Positions 34,101-47,776 of a stretch of 64,000 nt of DNA are shown here, piece by piece. The notes beneath the pieces were generated by a model that saw only the letters and a list, made by a program, of their open reading frames with translations, was not told the origin of the DNA and ran no database searches. Every line of letters begins with the position of its first letter. Within the stretch, counting starts at the first letter, position 1. A program made the translations under genes and the position numbers. Location of the stretch: the NCBI GenBank assembly GCA_014843695.1, contig CM026402.1, positions 13,869,374 to 13,933,373 on the forward strand, written 5' to 3'. This DNA comes from Archivesica marissinica. Taxonomy: Eukaryota; Mollusca; Bivalvia; Venerida; Vesicomyidae.

Positions 34101-37100
34101 TGACCCCCCTTCACTCATATAGTTAATATACAGGGGGCATTATTCTATGGCATGGAAAAGTGACCCCCTTCACTCATATAGTTAATATACAGGGGGGTCA
34201 TTATTCTATGGCATGGAAAAGTGACCCCCCTCACTCATATAGTTAATATACAGGGGGGTCATTATTCTATGGCATGGAAAAGTGACCCCCCTTCACTCAT
34301 ATAGTTAATATACAGGGGGGTCATTATTCTATGGCATGGAAAAGTGACCCCCCTTCACTCATATAGTTAATATACAGGGGGTCATTATTCTATGGCATGG
34401 AAAAGTGACCCCCCTTCACTCATATAGTTAATATACAGGGGGTCATTATTCTATGGCATGGAAAAGTGACCCCCCTTTACTCATATAGTTAATATACAGG
34501 GGGTCATTATTCTATGGCATGGAAAAGTGACCCCCCTCACTCATATAGTTAATATACAGGGGGTCATTATTCTATGGCATGGAAAAGTGACCCCCCCTCA
34601 CTCATATAGTTAATATACAGGAGGGTCATTATTCTATGGCATGGAAAAGTGACCCCCTTCACTCATATAGTTAATATACAGGGGGGTCATTATTCTATGG
34701 CATGGAAAAGTGACCCACCTCACTCATATAGTTAATATACAGGGGGGTCATTATTCTATGGCATGGAAAAGTGACCCCCTTCACTCATATAGTTAATATA
34801 CAGGGGGGTCATTATTCTATGGCATGGAAAAGTGACCCCCCTTCACTCATATAGTTAATATACAGGGGGTCATTATTCTATGGCATGGAAAAGTGACCCC
34901 CCTTCACTCATATAGTTAATATACAGGGGGGTCATTATTCTATGGCATGGAAAGTGACCCCCTTCACTCATATAGTTTGGGGGTTTTTTTGGTAATATAC
35001 AGGGGGTCATTATTCTATGGCATGGAAAAGTGACCCCCCCTTCACTCATATAGTTAATATACAGGGGGTCATTATTCTATGGCATGGAAAAGTGACCCCC
35101 TTCACTCATATAGTTAATATACGGAGGGTCATTATTCTATGGCATGGAAAAGTGACCCCCCTCACTCATATAGTTAATATACAGGGGGTCATTATTCTAT
35201 GGCATGGAAAAGTGACCCCCTTCACTCATATAGTTAATATACAGGGGGTCATTATTCTATGGCATGGAAAAGTGACCCCCCTCACTCATATAGTTAATAT
35301 ACAGGGGGTCATTATTCTATGGCATGGAAAAGTGACCCCCCTTCACTCATATAGTTAATATACAGGGGGGTCATTATTCTATGGCATGGAAAAGTGACCC
35401 CCCTCCCTTCACTCATATAGTTAATATACAGGGGGTCATTATTCTACGGCATGGAAAAGTGACCCCCTTCACTCATATAGTTAATATACAGGGGGTCATT
35501 ATTATATGGCATGGAAAAGTGACCCCCTTCACTCATATAGTTAATATACAGGGGGGTCATTATTCTATGGCATGGAAAAGTGACCCCCCTTCACTCATAT
35601 AGTTAATATACAGGGGGGTCATTATTCTATGGCATGGAAAAGTGACCCCCCTTCACTCATATAGTTAATATACAGGGGGGTCATTATTCTATGGCATGGA
35701 AAAGTGACCCCACCCCCTTCACTCATATAGTTAATATACAGGGGGTCATTATTCTATGGCATGGAAAAGTGACCCCACGTCACTCATATAGTTAATATAC
35801 AGGGGGGTCATTATTTATATGGCATGGAAAAGTGACACACTTCACTCATATAGTTAATATACAGGGGGGGGGGTCATTATTCTATGGCATGGAAAAGTGA
35901 CCCCCCTTCACTCATATATAGTTAATATACAGGGNNNNNNNNNNNNNNNNNNNNNNNNNNNNNNNNNNNNNNNNNNNNNNNNNNNNNNNNNNNNNNNNNN
36001 NNNNNNNNNNNNNNNNNNNNNNNNNNNNNNNNNNNNNNNNNNNNNNNNNNNNNNNNNNNNNNNNNNNNNNNNNNNNNNNNNNNNNNNNNNNNNNNNNNNN
36101 NNNNNNNNNNNNNNNNNNNNNNNNNNNNNNNNNNNNNNNNNNNNNNNNNNNNNNNNNNNNNNNNNNNNNNNNNNNNNNNNNNNNNNNNNNNNNNNNNNNN
36201 NNNNNNNNNNNNNNNNNNNNNNNNNNNNNNNNNNNNNNNNNNNNNNNNNNNNNNNNNNNNNNNNNNNNNNNNNNNNNNNNNNNNNNNNNNNNNNNNNNNN
36301 NNNNNNNNNNNNNNNNNNNNNNNNNNNNNNNNNNNNNNNNNNNNNNNNNNNNNNNNNNNNNNNNNNNNNNNNNNNNNNNNNNNNNNNNNNNNNNNNNNNN
36401 NNNNNNNNNNNNNNNNNNNNNNNNNNNNNNNNNNNNNNNNNNNNNNNNNNNNNNNNNNNNNNNNNNNNNNNNNNNNNNNNNNNNNNNNNNNNNNNNNNNN
36501 NNNNNNNNNNNNNNNNNNNNNNNNNNNNNNNNNNNNNNNNNNNNNNNNNNNNNNNNNNNNNNNNNNNNNNNNNNNNNNNNNNNNNNNNNNNNNNNNNNNN
36601 NNNNNNNNNNNNNNNNNNNNNNNNNNNNNNNNNNNNNNNNNNNNNNNNNNNNNNNNNNNNNNNNNNNNNNNNNNNNNNNNNNNNNNNNNNNNNNNNNNNN
36701 NNNNNNNNNNNNNNNNNNNNNNNNNNNNNNNNNNNNNNNNNNNNNNNNNNNNNNNNNNNNNNNNNNNNNNNNNNNNNNNNNNNNNNNNNNNNNNNNNNNN
36801 NNNNNNNNNNNNNNNNNNNNNNNNNNNNNNNNNNNNNNNNNNNNNNNNNNNNNNNNNNNNNNNNNNNNNNNNNNNNNNNNNNNNNNNNNNNNNNNNNNNN
36901 NNNNNNNNNNNNNNNNNNNNNNNNNNNNNNNNNNATATAGTTAATATACAGGGGGGTCATTATTCTATGGCATGGAAAAGTGACCCCCTTCACTCATATA
37001 GTTAATATACAGGGGGTCATTATTCTATGGCATGGAAAAGTGACCCCCTTCACTCATATAGTTAATATACAGGGGGGTCATTATTCTATGGCATGGAAAA

Positions 37101-40100
37101 GTGACCCCCCTCACTCATATAGTTAATATACAGGGGGGTCATTATTCTATGGCATGGAAAAGTGACCCCCCTCACTCATATAGTTAATATACAGGGGGGT
37201 CATTATTCTATGGCATGGAAAAGTGACCCCCTTCACTCATATAGTTAATATACAGGGGGGTCATTATTCTATGGCATGGAAAAGTGACCCCCTTCACTCA
37301 TATAGTTAATATACAGGGGGGTCATTATTCTATGGCATGGAAAAGTGACCCCCCTTCACTCATATAGTTAATATACAGGAGGGTCATTATTCTATATGGC
37401 ATGGAAAAGTGACCCCACTTCACTCATATAGTTAATATACAGGGGGTCATTATTCTATGGCATGGAAAAGTGACCCCACTACTCATATAGTTAATATACA
37501 GGGGGGTCATTATTCTATGGCATGGAAAAGTGACCCCCTTCACTCATATAGTTAATATACAGGGGGGTCATTATTCTATGGCATGGAAAAGTGACCCCCT
37601 CACTCATATGTTAATCACTCATATAGTTAATATACAGGGGGGTCATTATTCTATGGCATGGAAAAGTGACCCCCCTCACTCATATAGTTAATATACAGGG
37701 GGGTCATTATTCTATGGCATGGAAAAGTGACCCCCTTCACTCATATAGTTAATATACAGGGGGGTCATTATTCTATGGCATGGAAAAGTGACCCCCTTCA
37801 CTCATATAGTTAATATACAGGGGGAGTCATTATTCTATGGCATGGAAAAGTGACCCCCCTTCACTCATATAGTTAATATACAGTGGGTCATTATTCTACG
37901 GCATGGAAAAGTGACACCCTTCACTCATATAGTTAATATACAGGAGGGTCATTATTCTATATGGCATGGAAAAGTGACCCCTTCACTCATATAGTTAATA
38001 TACAGGGGAGTCATTATTCTATGGCATGGAAAAGTGACCCCCCTTCACTCATATAGTTAATATACAGGGGGTCATTATTCTACGGCATGGAAAAGTGACC
38101 CCTTCACTCATATAGTTAATATACAGGAGGGTCATTATTCTATGGCATGGAAAAGTGACCCCCTTCACTCATATAGTTAATATACAGGGGGTCATTATTC
38201 TATGGCATGGAAAAGTGACCCCCCTCACTCATATAGTTAATATACAGGGGTCATTATTCTATGGCATGGAAAAGTGACCCCCTCACTCATTCTCATATAG
38301 TTAATATACAGGGGGGTCATTATTCTATGGCATGGAAAAGTGACCCCCTTCACTCATATAGTTAATATACAGGGGGGTCATTATTCTATGGCATGGAAAA
38401 GTGACCCCCTTCACTCATATAGTTAATATACAGGGGGGTCATTATTCTATGGCATGGAAAAGTGACCCCTTCACTCATATAGTTAATATACAGGGGGGTC
38501 ATTATTCTATGGCATGGAAAAGTGACCCCCCTTCACTCATATAGTTAATATACAGGGGGTCATTATTCTATGGCATGGAAAAGTGACCCCCCTTCACTCA
38601 TATAGTTAATATACAGGGGGTCATTATTCTATGGCATGGAAAAGTGACCCCCCTTCACTCATATAGTTAATATACAGGGGGGTCATTATTCTATGGCATG
38701 GAAAAGTGACCCCTTCACTCATATAGTTAATATACAGGGGGGTCATTATTCTATGGCATGGAAAAGTGACCCCCCTCACTCATATAGTTAATATACAGGG
38801 GGGTCATTATTCTATGGCATGGAAAAGTGACCCCCTTCACTCATATAGTTAATATACAGGGGGGTCATTATTCTATGGCATGGAAAAGTGACCCCCTTTC
38901 ACTCATATAGTTAATATACAGGGGGTCATTATTCTATGGCATGGAAAAGTGACCCCCCTTCACTCATATAGTTAATATACAGGGGTCATTATTCTATGGC
39001 ATGGAAAAGTGACCCCCCTCACTCATATAGTTAATATACAGGGGGGTCATTATTCTATGGCATGGAAAAGTGACCCCACCTCACTCATATAGTTAATATA
39101 CAGGGGGGTCATTATTCTATGGCATGGAAAAGTGACCCCCTTCACTCATATAGTTAATATACAGGGGGGTCATTATTCTATGGCATGGAAAAGTGACCCC
39201 CCTTCACTCATATAGTTAATATACAGGGGGGTCATTATTCTATGGCATGGAAAAGTGACCCCCCTTCACTCATATAGTTAATATACAGGGGGGTCATTAT
39301 TCTATGGCATGGAAAAGTGACCCCTCTTCACTCATATAGTTAATATACAGGGGGGTCATTATTCTATGGCATGGAAAAGTGACCCCACCTCACTCATATA
39401 GTTAATATACAGGGGGGTCATTATTCTATGGCATGGAAAAGTGACTTCACTCATATAGTTAATATACAGGGGGGTCATTATTCTATGGCATGGAAAAGTG
39501 ACCCCCCTTCACTCATATAGTTAATATACAGGGGGTCATTATTCTATGGCATGGAAAAGTGACCCCCTTCACTCATATAGTTAATATACAGGGGGGTCAT
39601 TATTCTATGGCATGGAAAAGTGACCCCACCTCACTCATATAGTTAATATACAGGAGGGTCATTATTCTATGGCATGGAAAAGTGACCCCCCTTCACTCAT
39701 ATAGTTAATATACAGGGGTCATTATTCTATGGCATGGAAAAGTGACCCACCTCACTCATATAGTTAATATACATAGTTAATATACAGGGGGGTCATTATT
39801 CTATGGCATGGAAAAGTGACCCCCCTTCACTCATATAGTTAATATACAGGGGGGTCATTATTCTATGGCATGGAAAAGTGACCCCCCTCACTCATATAGT
39901 TAATATACAGGGGGGTCATTATTCTATGGCATGGAAAAGTGACCCCCCTCACTCATATAGTTAATATACAGGGGGTCATTATTCTATGGCATGGAAAAGT
40001 GACCCCCCTCACTCATATAGTTAATATACAGGGGGTCATTATTCTATGGCATGGACAGTTAATATACAGGGGGTCATTATTCTATGGCATGGAAAAGTGA

Positions 40101-43100
40101 CCCCCCTTCACTCATATAGTTAATATACAGGGGTCATTATTCTATGGCATGGAAAAGTGACCCCACCTCACTCATATAGTTAATATACAGGGGGGTCATT
40201 ATTCTATGGCATGGAAAAGTGACCCCCCTTCACTCATATAGTTAATATACAGGGGGTCATTATTCTATGGCATGGAAAAGTGACCCCCTCCTACTCATAT
40301 AGTTAATATACAGGGGGTCATTATTCTATGGCATGGAAAAGTGACCCCCCTTCACTCATATAGTTAATATACAGGGGGGTCATTATTCTATGGCATGGAA
40401 AAGTGACCCCCCTCACTCATATAGTTAATATACAGGGGGGTCATTATTCTATGGCATGGAAAAGTGACCCCCCTCACTCATATAGTTAATATACAGGGGG
40501 GTCATTATTCTATGGCATGGAAAAGTGACCCCCCTTCACTCATATAGTTAATATACAGGGGGTCATTATTCTATGGCATGGAAAAGTGACCCCCTTCACT
40601 CATATAGTTAATATACAGGGGGGTCATTATTCTATGGCATGGAAAAGTGACCCCCCTTCACTCATATAGTTAATATACAGGGGGGTCATTATTCTATGGC
40701 ATGGAAAAGTGACCCCCCTTCACTCATATAGTTAATATACAGGGGGGTCATTATTCTATGGCATGGAAAAGTGACCCCCTTCACTCATATAGTTAATATA
40801 CAGGGGGTCATTATTCTATGGCATGGAAAAGTGACCCCCTTCACTCATATAGTTAATATACAGGGGGGTCATTATTCTATGGCATGGAAAAGTGACCCCC
40901 CTTCACTCATATAGTTAATATACAGGGGGGTCATTATTCTATGGCATGGAAAAGTGACCCCCCTTCACTCATATAGTTAATATACAGGGGGTCATTATTC
41001 TATGGCATGGAAAAGTGACCCCCCTCACTCATATAGTTAATATACAGGGGGTCATTATTCTATGGCATGGAAAAGTGACCCTACTCATATAGTTAATATA
41101 CAGGGGGGTCATTATTCTATGGCATGGAAAAGTGACCCCCTTCACTCATATAGTTAATATACAGGGGGTCATTATTCTATGGCATGGAAAAGTGACCCAC
41201 CTCACTCATATAGTTAATATACAGGGGGGTCATTATTCTATGGCATGGAAAAGTGACCCCCTTCACTCATATAGTTAATATACAGGGGGGTCATTATTCT
41301 ATGGCATGGAAAAGTGACCCCCCTTCACTCATATAGTTAATATACAGGGGGGTCATTATTCTATGGCATGGAAAAGTGACCCCCCTTCACTCATATAGTT
41401 AATATACAGGGGGGTCATTATTCTATGGCATGGAAAAGTGACCCCCTTCACTCATATAGTTAATATACAGGGGGTCATTATTCTATGGCATGGAAGTTAA
41501 TATACAGGGGGTCATTATTCTATGGCATGGAAAAGTGACCCCCCCTTCACTCATATAGTTAATATACAGGGGTCATTATTCTACGGCATGGAAAAGTGAC
41601 CCCACTTCACTCATATAGTTAATATACAGGGGGGTCATTATTCTATGGCATGGAAAAGTGACCCCCCTTCACTCATATAGTTAATATACAGGGGGTCATT
41701 ATTCTATGGCATGGAAAAGTGACCCCTTCACTCATATAGTTAATATACAGGGGGTCATTATTCTACGGCATGGAAAAGTGACCCCCCTCACTCATATAGT
41801 TAATATACAGGAGGGTCATTATTCTATGGCATGGAAAAGTGACCCCCCTTCACTCATATAGTTAATATACAGGGGTCATTATTCTATGGCATGGAAAAGT
41901 GACCCCCCTCACTCATATGTTAATTACAAGTTAATATACAGGGGGTCATTATTCTATGGCATGGAAAAGTGACCCCCCTTCACTCATATAGTTAATATAC
42001 AGGGGGTCATTATTCTATGGCATGGAAAAGTGACCCCCTTCACTCATATAGTTAATATACAGAGGGTCATTATTCTATGGCATGGAAAAGTGACCCACCT
42101 CACTCATATAGTTAATATACAGGGGGGTCATTATTCTATGGCATGGAAAAGTGACCACCCTTCACTCATATAGTTAATATACAGGGGGTCATTATTCTAT
42201 GGCATGGAAAAGTGACCCCCCTTCACTCATATAGTTAATATACAGGGTCATTATTCTATGGCATGGAAAAGTGACCCCCCTCACTCATATAGTTAATATA
42301 CAGGGGGGTCATTATTCTATGGCATGGAAAAGTGACCCACCTCACTCATATAGTTAATATACAGGAGGGTCATTATTCTATGGCATGGAAAAGTGACCCC
42401 CTTCACTCATATAGTTAATATACAGGGGGGTCATTATTCTATGGCATGGAAAAGTGACCCACCTCACTCATATAGTTAATATACAGGGGGGTCATTATTC
42501 TATGGCATGGAAAAGAAAGTGACCCACCTCACTCATATAGTTAATATACAGGGTGGTCATTATTCTATGGCATGGAAAAGTGACCCCCCTTCACTCATAT
42601 AGTTAATATACAGGGAGTCATTATTCTATGGCATGGAAAAGTGACCCACCTCACTCATATAGTTAATATACAGGGGGTCATTATTCTATGGCATGGAAAA
42701 GTGACCCCACCTCACTCATATAGTTAATATACAGGGGGGTCATTATTCTATGGCATGGAAAGTGACCCCCCTTCACTCATATAGTTAATATACAGGGGGG
42801 TCATTATTCTATGGCATGGAAAAGTGACCCCCCTTCACTCATATAGTTAATATACAGGGGGGTCATTATTCTATGGCATGGAAAAGTGACCCCCCTCACT
42901 CATATAGTTAATATACAGGGGGTCATTATTCTATGGCATGGACAGTTAATATACAGGGGGTCATTATTCTATGGCATGGAAAAGTGACCCCCTTCACTCA
43001 TATAGTTAATATACAGGGGGTCATTATTCTACGGCATGGAAAAGTGACCCCACCTCACTCATATAGTTAATATACAGGAGGGTCATTATTCTATGGCATG

Positions 43101-43985
43101 GAAAAGTGACCCCCCTTCACTCATATAGTTAATATACAGGGGGTCATTATTCTATGGCATGGAAAAGTGACCCCCTTCACTCATATAGTTAATATACAGG
43201 GGGTCATTATTCTATGGCATGGAAAAGTGACCCCACCTCACTCATATAGTTAATATACAGGAGGGTCATTATTCTATGGCATGGAAAAGTGACCCCCCTT
43301 CACTCATATAGTTAATATACAGGGGTCATTATTCTATGGCATGGAAAAGTGACCCACCTCACTCATATTGTTAATATGCACTATATAGTTAATATACAGG
43401 GGGGGGGGTCATTATTCTACGGCATGGAAAAGTGACCCCACCTCACTCATATAGTTAATATACAGGGGGGTCATTATTCTATGGCATGGAAAAGTGACCC
43501 CCCTTCACTCATATAGTTAATATACAGGGGGGTCATTATTCTATGGCATGGAAAAGTGACCCCCCTTCACTCATATAGTTAATATACAGGGGGGTCATTA
43601 TTCTATGGCATGGAAAAGTGACCCCCCTTCACTCATATAGTTAATATACAGGGGGGTCATTATTCTATGGCATGGAAAAGTGACCCCCTTCACTCATATA
43701 GTTAATATACAGGGTCATTATTCTACGGCATGGAAAAGTGACCCCACCTCACTCATATAGTTAATATACAGGAGGGTCATTATTCTATATGGCATGGAAA
43801 AGTGACCCCCTTCACTTAGTTAATATACAGGGGGGGGCATTATTCTATGGCATGGAAAAGTGACCCTCCCCCCTCTCATATAGTTTACATACATACAGGT
43901 GGTCATTATTCTACGGCATGGAAAAGTGACCACTCTCACTCTTACTGTGTAAACATAGGGGGGTCATTATTCTATGGCATGGAAA
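31141..43985. repeat. Right-arm array, 12.8 kb of an about 60-bp unit
   Basis: Around 200 units with core GGTCATTATTCTATGGCATG, GAAAAGTGACC and CACTCATATAGTTAATATAC. Length varies mainly in the C run after GTGAC and the G run before GTCATT (about 3 to 9). Occasional partial units occur, such as a short GGACAGTTAATATACAGG junction seen at 31463, 40050 and 42940. The core is itself quasi-palindromic (GGTCA...TGACC). A 1000-N gap interrupts it, so the true length is unknown. Confidence 0.95.
35935..36934. other. Assembly gap of exactly 1000 N
   Basis: The run of N is exactly 1000 bases, a conventional placeholder rather than a measured size. The flanks on both sides are the same array unit in register, so the missing sequence is almost certainly more array. 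Confidence 0.98.
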
Positions 43986-44394
43986 AGTTTCTTGCATTGG
44001 GAGGCACACGTTATAAAACATAATGGTATCTGTCCTTGCTCATACAATAATAAAATATTATGTATTATGAATGATATAAAACATGTAACACAGGAAGTGT
44101 CACAGTTGATTGCAGTGCTCCAACAATAAGGTTTTATTGCTTTATTATGGCGATTTTCACACCTGTGGAAAAATTAGTTAGCCACACCAGTCAGAATTAT
44201 AATGGTTAACAGCATATTATATATTTTCTGGAAAGTTTAAGAGAACATGCATGAATATGATAAGAATGGTTAGTACTGTGCTATTTTATGGTATTTATTT
44301 TGAGCTGCATGGTTTCAAATACCAATTAAGTTGAGTGTATGTCTTTTTTCATACATAAATTCAATATAATTTTATTGATAATTGTTAGGGAGCC
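43985..44394. other. Right-arm unique sequence, mirror of the left arm
   Basis: Matches the reverse complement of 29250-29580, with small indels, to about 44290. Weaker matches (GTTGAGTGTATGTC, ATAAATTCAATAT) continue up to the MULE. This pairing is the strongest evidence that the flanking arrays are arms of one inverted structure. Confidence 0.65.
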
Positions 44395-44572
44395 GGACAA
44401 AACACCCCCAGACTAAACACCCCCCCCCCCCCCCGCTCATTTTTGTATAGGTGGACAAAACACCCCTCATCATTTTTACAAGGTGGACAAAACACCACCT
44501 ACGGTTTTTACAAGGCGGACAAAACACCCCCTACGGTTTTTACAAGGTGGACAAAACACCCCTATGGTTTCT
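44395..44572 (+). repeat. MULE left terminal inverted repeat
   Basis: Starts GGACAAAACACCCCC. Five iterations of the GGACAAAACACC core are separated by GCTCATTTTTGTATAGG, CATCATTTTTACAAGG and CGGTTTTTACAAGG spacers. The iterated core is a reasonable candidate for a transposase-binding site. Confidence 0.85.
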
Positions 44573-44826
44573 TTTTTTCTGCTAATGTTAATTAGGAAGT
44601 TTTTTATTGTTGGAATTCCTTGATTATCATGTATAACTGATATCATAGAATAATATGAATGGTTATTGCCAATTATATTATTTTTACACATAAAACTGCG
44701 AAATGCAAACTGCAAAAAGATGCAAACTGCACAAAATGTCTGTTATATAAAGATTAATAATTAATTAAGGTTGCCAATTGATATTGCAAGAAACATATCT
44801 TCTGTTCCATCATTGCAACTGCAAAT

Positions 44827-46264
44827 ATGGAATTCATAACCAGTAATAAAGGCTCTAGAAAACTCTGCTATGCAGGGTATGCGTACACTAAGAAGAAAGA
44901 GTCGAAAACAACAGTTTGGTGGGAGTGTACTCATCGCTCAAGCAAACAGTGCAAAGGTGCACTCACAACTGATTGTGCTGCTACAGAGGTGAGTCTACAA
45001 CAGAGCACAACTATGAGGCTGATCTGTTCGCCATCGCTGCCATGAAGGTGAAGTCCGAAATCAAGGCTACCGTCCAGGCCAACAGAGGGAAACCTGGGCA
45101 GATTGTTACCGACAAACTAGCCACTGTGCCTAAGGAGGTAGCATCTGCGGCTGGCAGGGTCGATTCCCTGAAGAGTCGTACGTCGGGCGAAACGTGGAAC
45201 AGCACCCTCAGAGCCAGCAACGAGACAGGACATCCCATACCCACTACCAGAGGAATACACCACTATGCGAGGGGACGGGTCATTCCTAATCTACGACAAC
45301 GGATCCAGACATCAGAGGCTACTGGTATTCGCAAGCGGTGATGGATTTGAGCTCCTCGAAAACGCTGATACATGGTTCATGGATGGAACCCACTCCACAG
45401 CGCCCTCTCAGTTCCCTCAGCTGTTCTGCATCCGTGTTCCTCTGGGAGAAACATGTGTGTCTGCTGCCTACGCGCTGCTGCCATCCAAACATCAGGAGGT
45501 GTATGAAGAGTGCCTCACCGCCCTCCTAGACGCCTGCCTGAGAAAGGACATCCGTCCTAACCCCAACCGCATTGTCGCAGACTACGAGGTCGCCATACAC
45601 AACGCAGTAAGGGCTGTCATCTCGGCAAATATTCATATACAGGGATGTTTCTACCACCTCACTCAGTCAACATGGAGACGTGTCCAGTCCGAGGGTCTTC
45701 AGAATCTCTACAAGTCAGATGAAGAAGTTCGCATCTTCTGTGGGATGCTTGATGCCCTGGCGTTCCTTCCAGTCGACCGGGTCAAAGAGGGAATGAGAAT
45801 CCTGAAGGAAACTGCGCCAGAAAATCTCAACGGGCTGATCGAGTATTTCGACGGAACGTATGTGTCCGGAAATTACAGAGCTGTGGTTGGTGAGGAAGGA
45901 AGAATGAGGTTCCGGCGAACAACTCCACGGTTTCCACCTCAGATCTGGAATGTTCATGACGCCACAGTGACAGCCCAGCATCGCACTAATAATATGTGCG
46001 AGTCATGGAATAATGGTTTCAAGCATTTGGTTGGCCATAACAACCCATCACTGTGGACTGTAATCCAGTGCTTACAGAGGGACCGCACTGGTAGAAACAG
46101 AAGTGTACAGTAACCAGCAGGGGCAACCAGCTCTCAAGAGAAAAAGAAAAAACACTCTCGTACACCAGAAGCGCTTTAAGACATTGTGCCTTCAACTCAA
46201 CAACGGACAGAAGACTCTGGCCCAGTTTCTGCACACCATGGGACAGTGCATCAGACTGCATTAA
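44827..46264 (+). pseudogene. FLYWCH-MULE transposase, frameshifted
   Basis: This would have been the transposase that cuts and joins the element ends. The N-terminus (44827-44990) is a FLYWCH zinc finger: SNKGSRKLCYAGYAY, VWWECTHR and CKGAL. The frame shifts at about 44985-45000; the second block (TTEHNYEADLFAIAAMKVKS, to about 45175) is in frame 3. It shifts again near 45175; from RRAKRGTAPSEPATRQDIPY the frame is 1 to about 46080. This main block carries the MULE core: D in WFMDGTH, D in VADYEVAIHNA, the GCFYH C-x2-H motif and E in NNMCESWNNGFK. A third shift near 46080 leads to VYSNQQGQPALKRKRKN and a stop at 46264. A GTGAGT at 44988 looks like a donor, but the possible acceptor is only 15 bp on, so an intron is unlikely. 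Three shifts make it inactive. Confidence 0.85.
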
Positions 46265-46504
46265 ACTGGACAAAACATTTTTTAGGTGCTAAAAACTATG
46301 TGCTAAGTGTAGCTTATATTGAATAAATTTAAATTTTCTTTGGTAATGAAATATAATGTTAATGTAAAATTGGTCTTTAGGTTTTCCCGCTTCCGGTAGT
46401 GACCAAGATGGACGACATTATTTACATCTCAAGTAGAAACTGACAAATTTCACCTTTCTTCCTGATAAACAGAACTTTTTAACGTTAAAATATACCAAAG
46501 AAAC

Positions 46505-47614
46505 ATGAACGATATGAACGCTAGTGTCAGTCAACCAGGAGGAGGTATATCCCAACCCATACCAAGTGTATTGTCCCGCAATCGTTATGAATCACTAGGT
46601 CACATAGATAAACAAGGACAATGTGACCCACAAACTGACCATGTGTTTGATGATCAATCGTTTCAAGTGGTTCAACGTAGCAAGCGTGCACGTACAAGCA
46701 CAGGAAGCACTGGACTATCCATGGATCATTATAATTCCTTATCTACAGATGATAAACTCTGTGCTATTTATTCTGAACTAGGGGTCAGCAGGGAAAAAAC
46801 AGAGGCCATTGAAAGTAAAATTGACCAGTGCTTGCAGCTCAATAGTAAAGTTATCGGTATCGAGGACAAATTATTCTGTTATGAACAACGTCTAAAATAT
46901 CTTGAATACAAGGCCATAGATCATGAAACACGCAACAGGCGTTGTAACTTATTCTTTGGAGGTTTCACAGAAACCAAGGGCGAGAACTGTGCCAGTCGTG
47001 TGAGTGAATTCTCGAGACACAATCTTGAAATTGAATGGCCCGTGCCCATTGAACGTGCATATAGACTTGGGCCTTTTATGAGGGGCAAAACACGCTCGAT
47101 CCTAGTCTCTTTCGATAACTTTTCCGTTGTGAAATTCATTTTATCTAGAGCATATCTATTGCGTGGTACCGACTATAACATAAACAAAGATTTTCCACCA
47201 GAAATTGCAAGTGCTAGGAAAGCCCTATGGCCAACATATAAATCGATTAGGCAGCGCCACCCCGATAGTAAGGTCGTACTAGCATACCCAGCTAAAGTTA
47301 TCAGGGATAACGAGGTAATTTTAGACAGATTCCCCGATTGGGACATAGTTATGAAATCACATGTAAAAACAGCTGATCGAAATGACAGATATAAAAATAG
47401 AACAAAATCTAGGTCGCGGAGTAATTCGCCTATGCTGCGCAGTGCACCAATGAACAGTACTGCAAACGCGGTCACCCATAATAGCCCCGCCTTTCCTCGG
47501 GGAAACAGTGATATAAAGCAGGCGGGTGCGCACCACCAGGGGCGCAGGAATTCTAGTTCCCCCATCCATCAAAACCACCGGCAACGTCGGCAATCCACTT
47601 CTACTTCTCGATGA
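46505..47614 (+). CDS. LINE ORF1, L1-ORF1p-like RNA-binding protein
   Basis: An uninterrupted 369-residue frame from an ATG. A hydrophilic start is followed by a likely coiled coil (about residues 85-135, EKTEAIESKIDQCLQ then KLFCYEQRLKYLEYKAIDHE). An RRM-like fold follows, with CNLFFGGFTE and TRSILVSFDNFSVVKF. The C-terminal domain is marked by INKDFPPEIASARKALWP and LAYPAKVIRD. This order is that of L1-type ORF1p, a trimeric nucleic-acid chaperone that coats element RNA. The tail is basic and Arg/Ser-rich (NRTKSRSRSNSP). The same frame stays open after the TGA at 47612-47614 as far as a TAG at 47774, so the natural C-terminus may be longer and this TGA may be a mutation. Confidence 0.8.
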   Translation: MNDMNASVSQPGGGISQPIPSVLSRNRYESLGHIDKQGQCDPQTDHVFDDQSFQVVQRSKRARTSTGSTGLSMDHYNSLSTDDKLCAIYSELGVSREKTEAIESKIDQCLQLNSKVIGIEDKLFCYEQRLKYLEYKAIDHETRNRRCNLFFGGFTETKGENCASRVSEFSRHNLEIEWPVPIERAYRLGPFMRGKTRSILVSFDNFSVVKFILSRAYLLRGTDYNINKDFPPEIASARKALWPTYKSIRQRHPDSKVVLAYPAKVIRDNEVILDRFPDWDIVMKSHVKTADRNDRYKNRTKSRSRSNSPMLRSAPMNSTANAVTHNSPAFPRGNSDIKQAGAHHQGRRNSSSPIHQNHRQRRQSTSTSR

Positions 47615-47776
47615 GTACCCGACTCACCGCTTTCCCAACGCGGCCGCGCTCAAGAAAGAAAACACGCCACTCCTAAGGCTACTAGAGAACCTGGGGATAC
47701 GCCAATCGCTAGACCCTGGGACAGGAACTTTTCCGGCTCATCTCAAGTGAAACCACCAAATGGCAACAATAAATAG

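Noticed and set aside
35897..36993. Frames of about 350 codons on both strands
   Set aside because: They span the 1000-N gap; the translation is unknown sequence, not protein.
31141..43985. CRISPR array
   Set aside because: Repeat and spacer are both conserved from unit to unit and the genome is eukaryotic. It is a satellite. The same holds for the other arrays.
44985..45005. Intron in the MULE transposase, suggested by GAGGTGAGT
   Set aside because: The frame resumes only about 15 bp on, too short for an intron; a frameshift is simpler.
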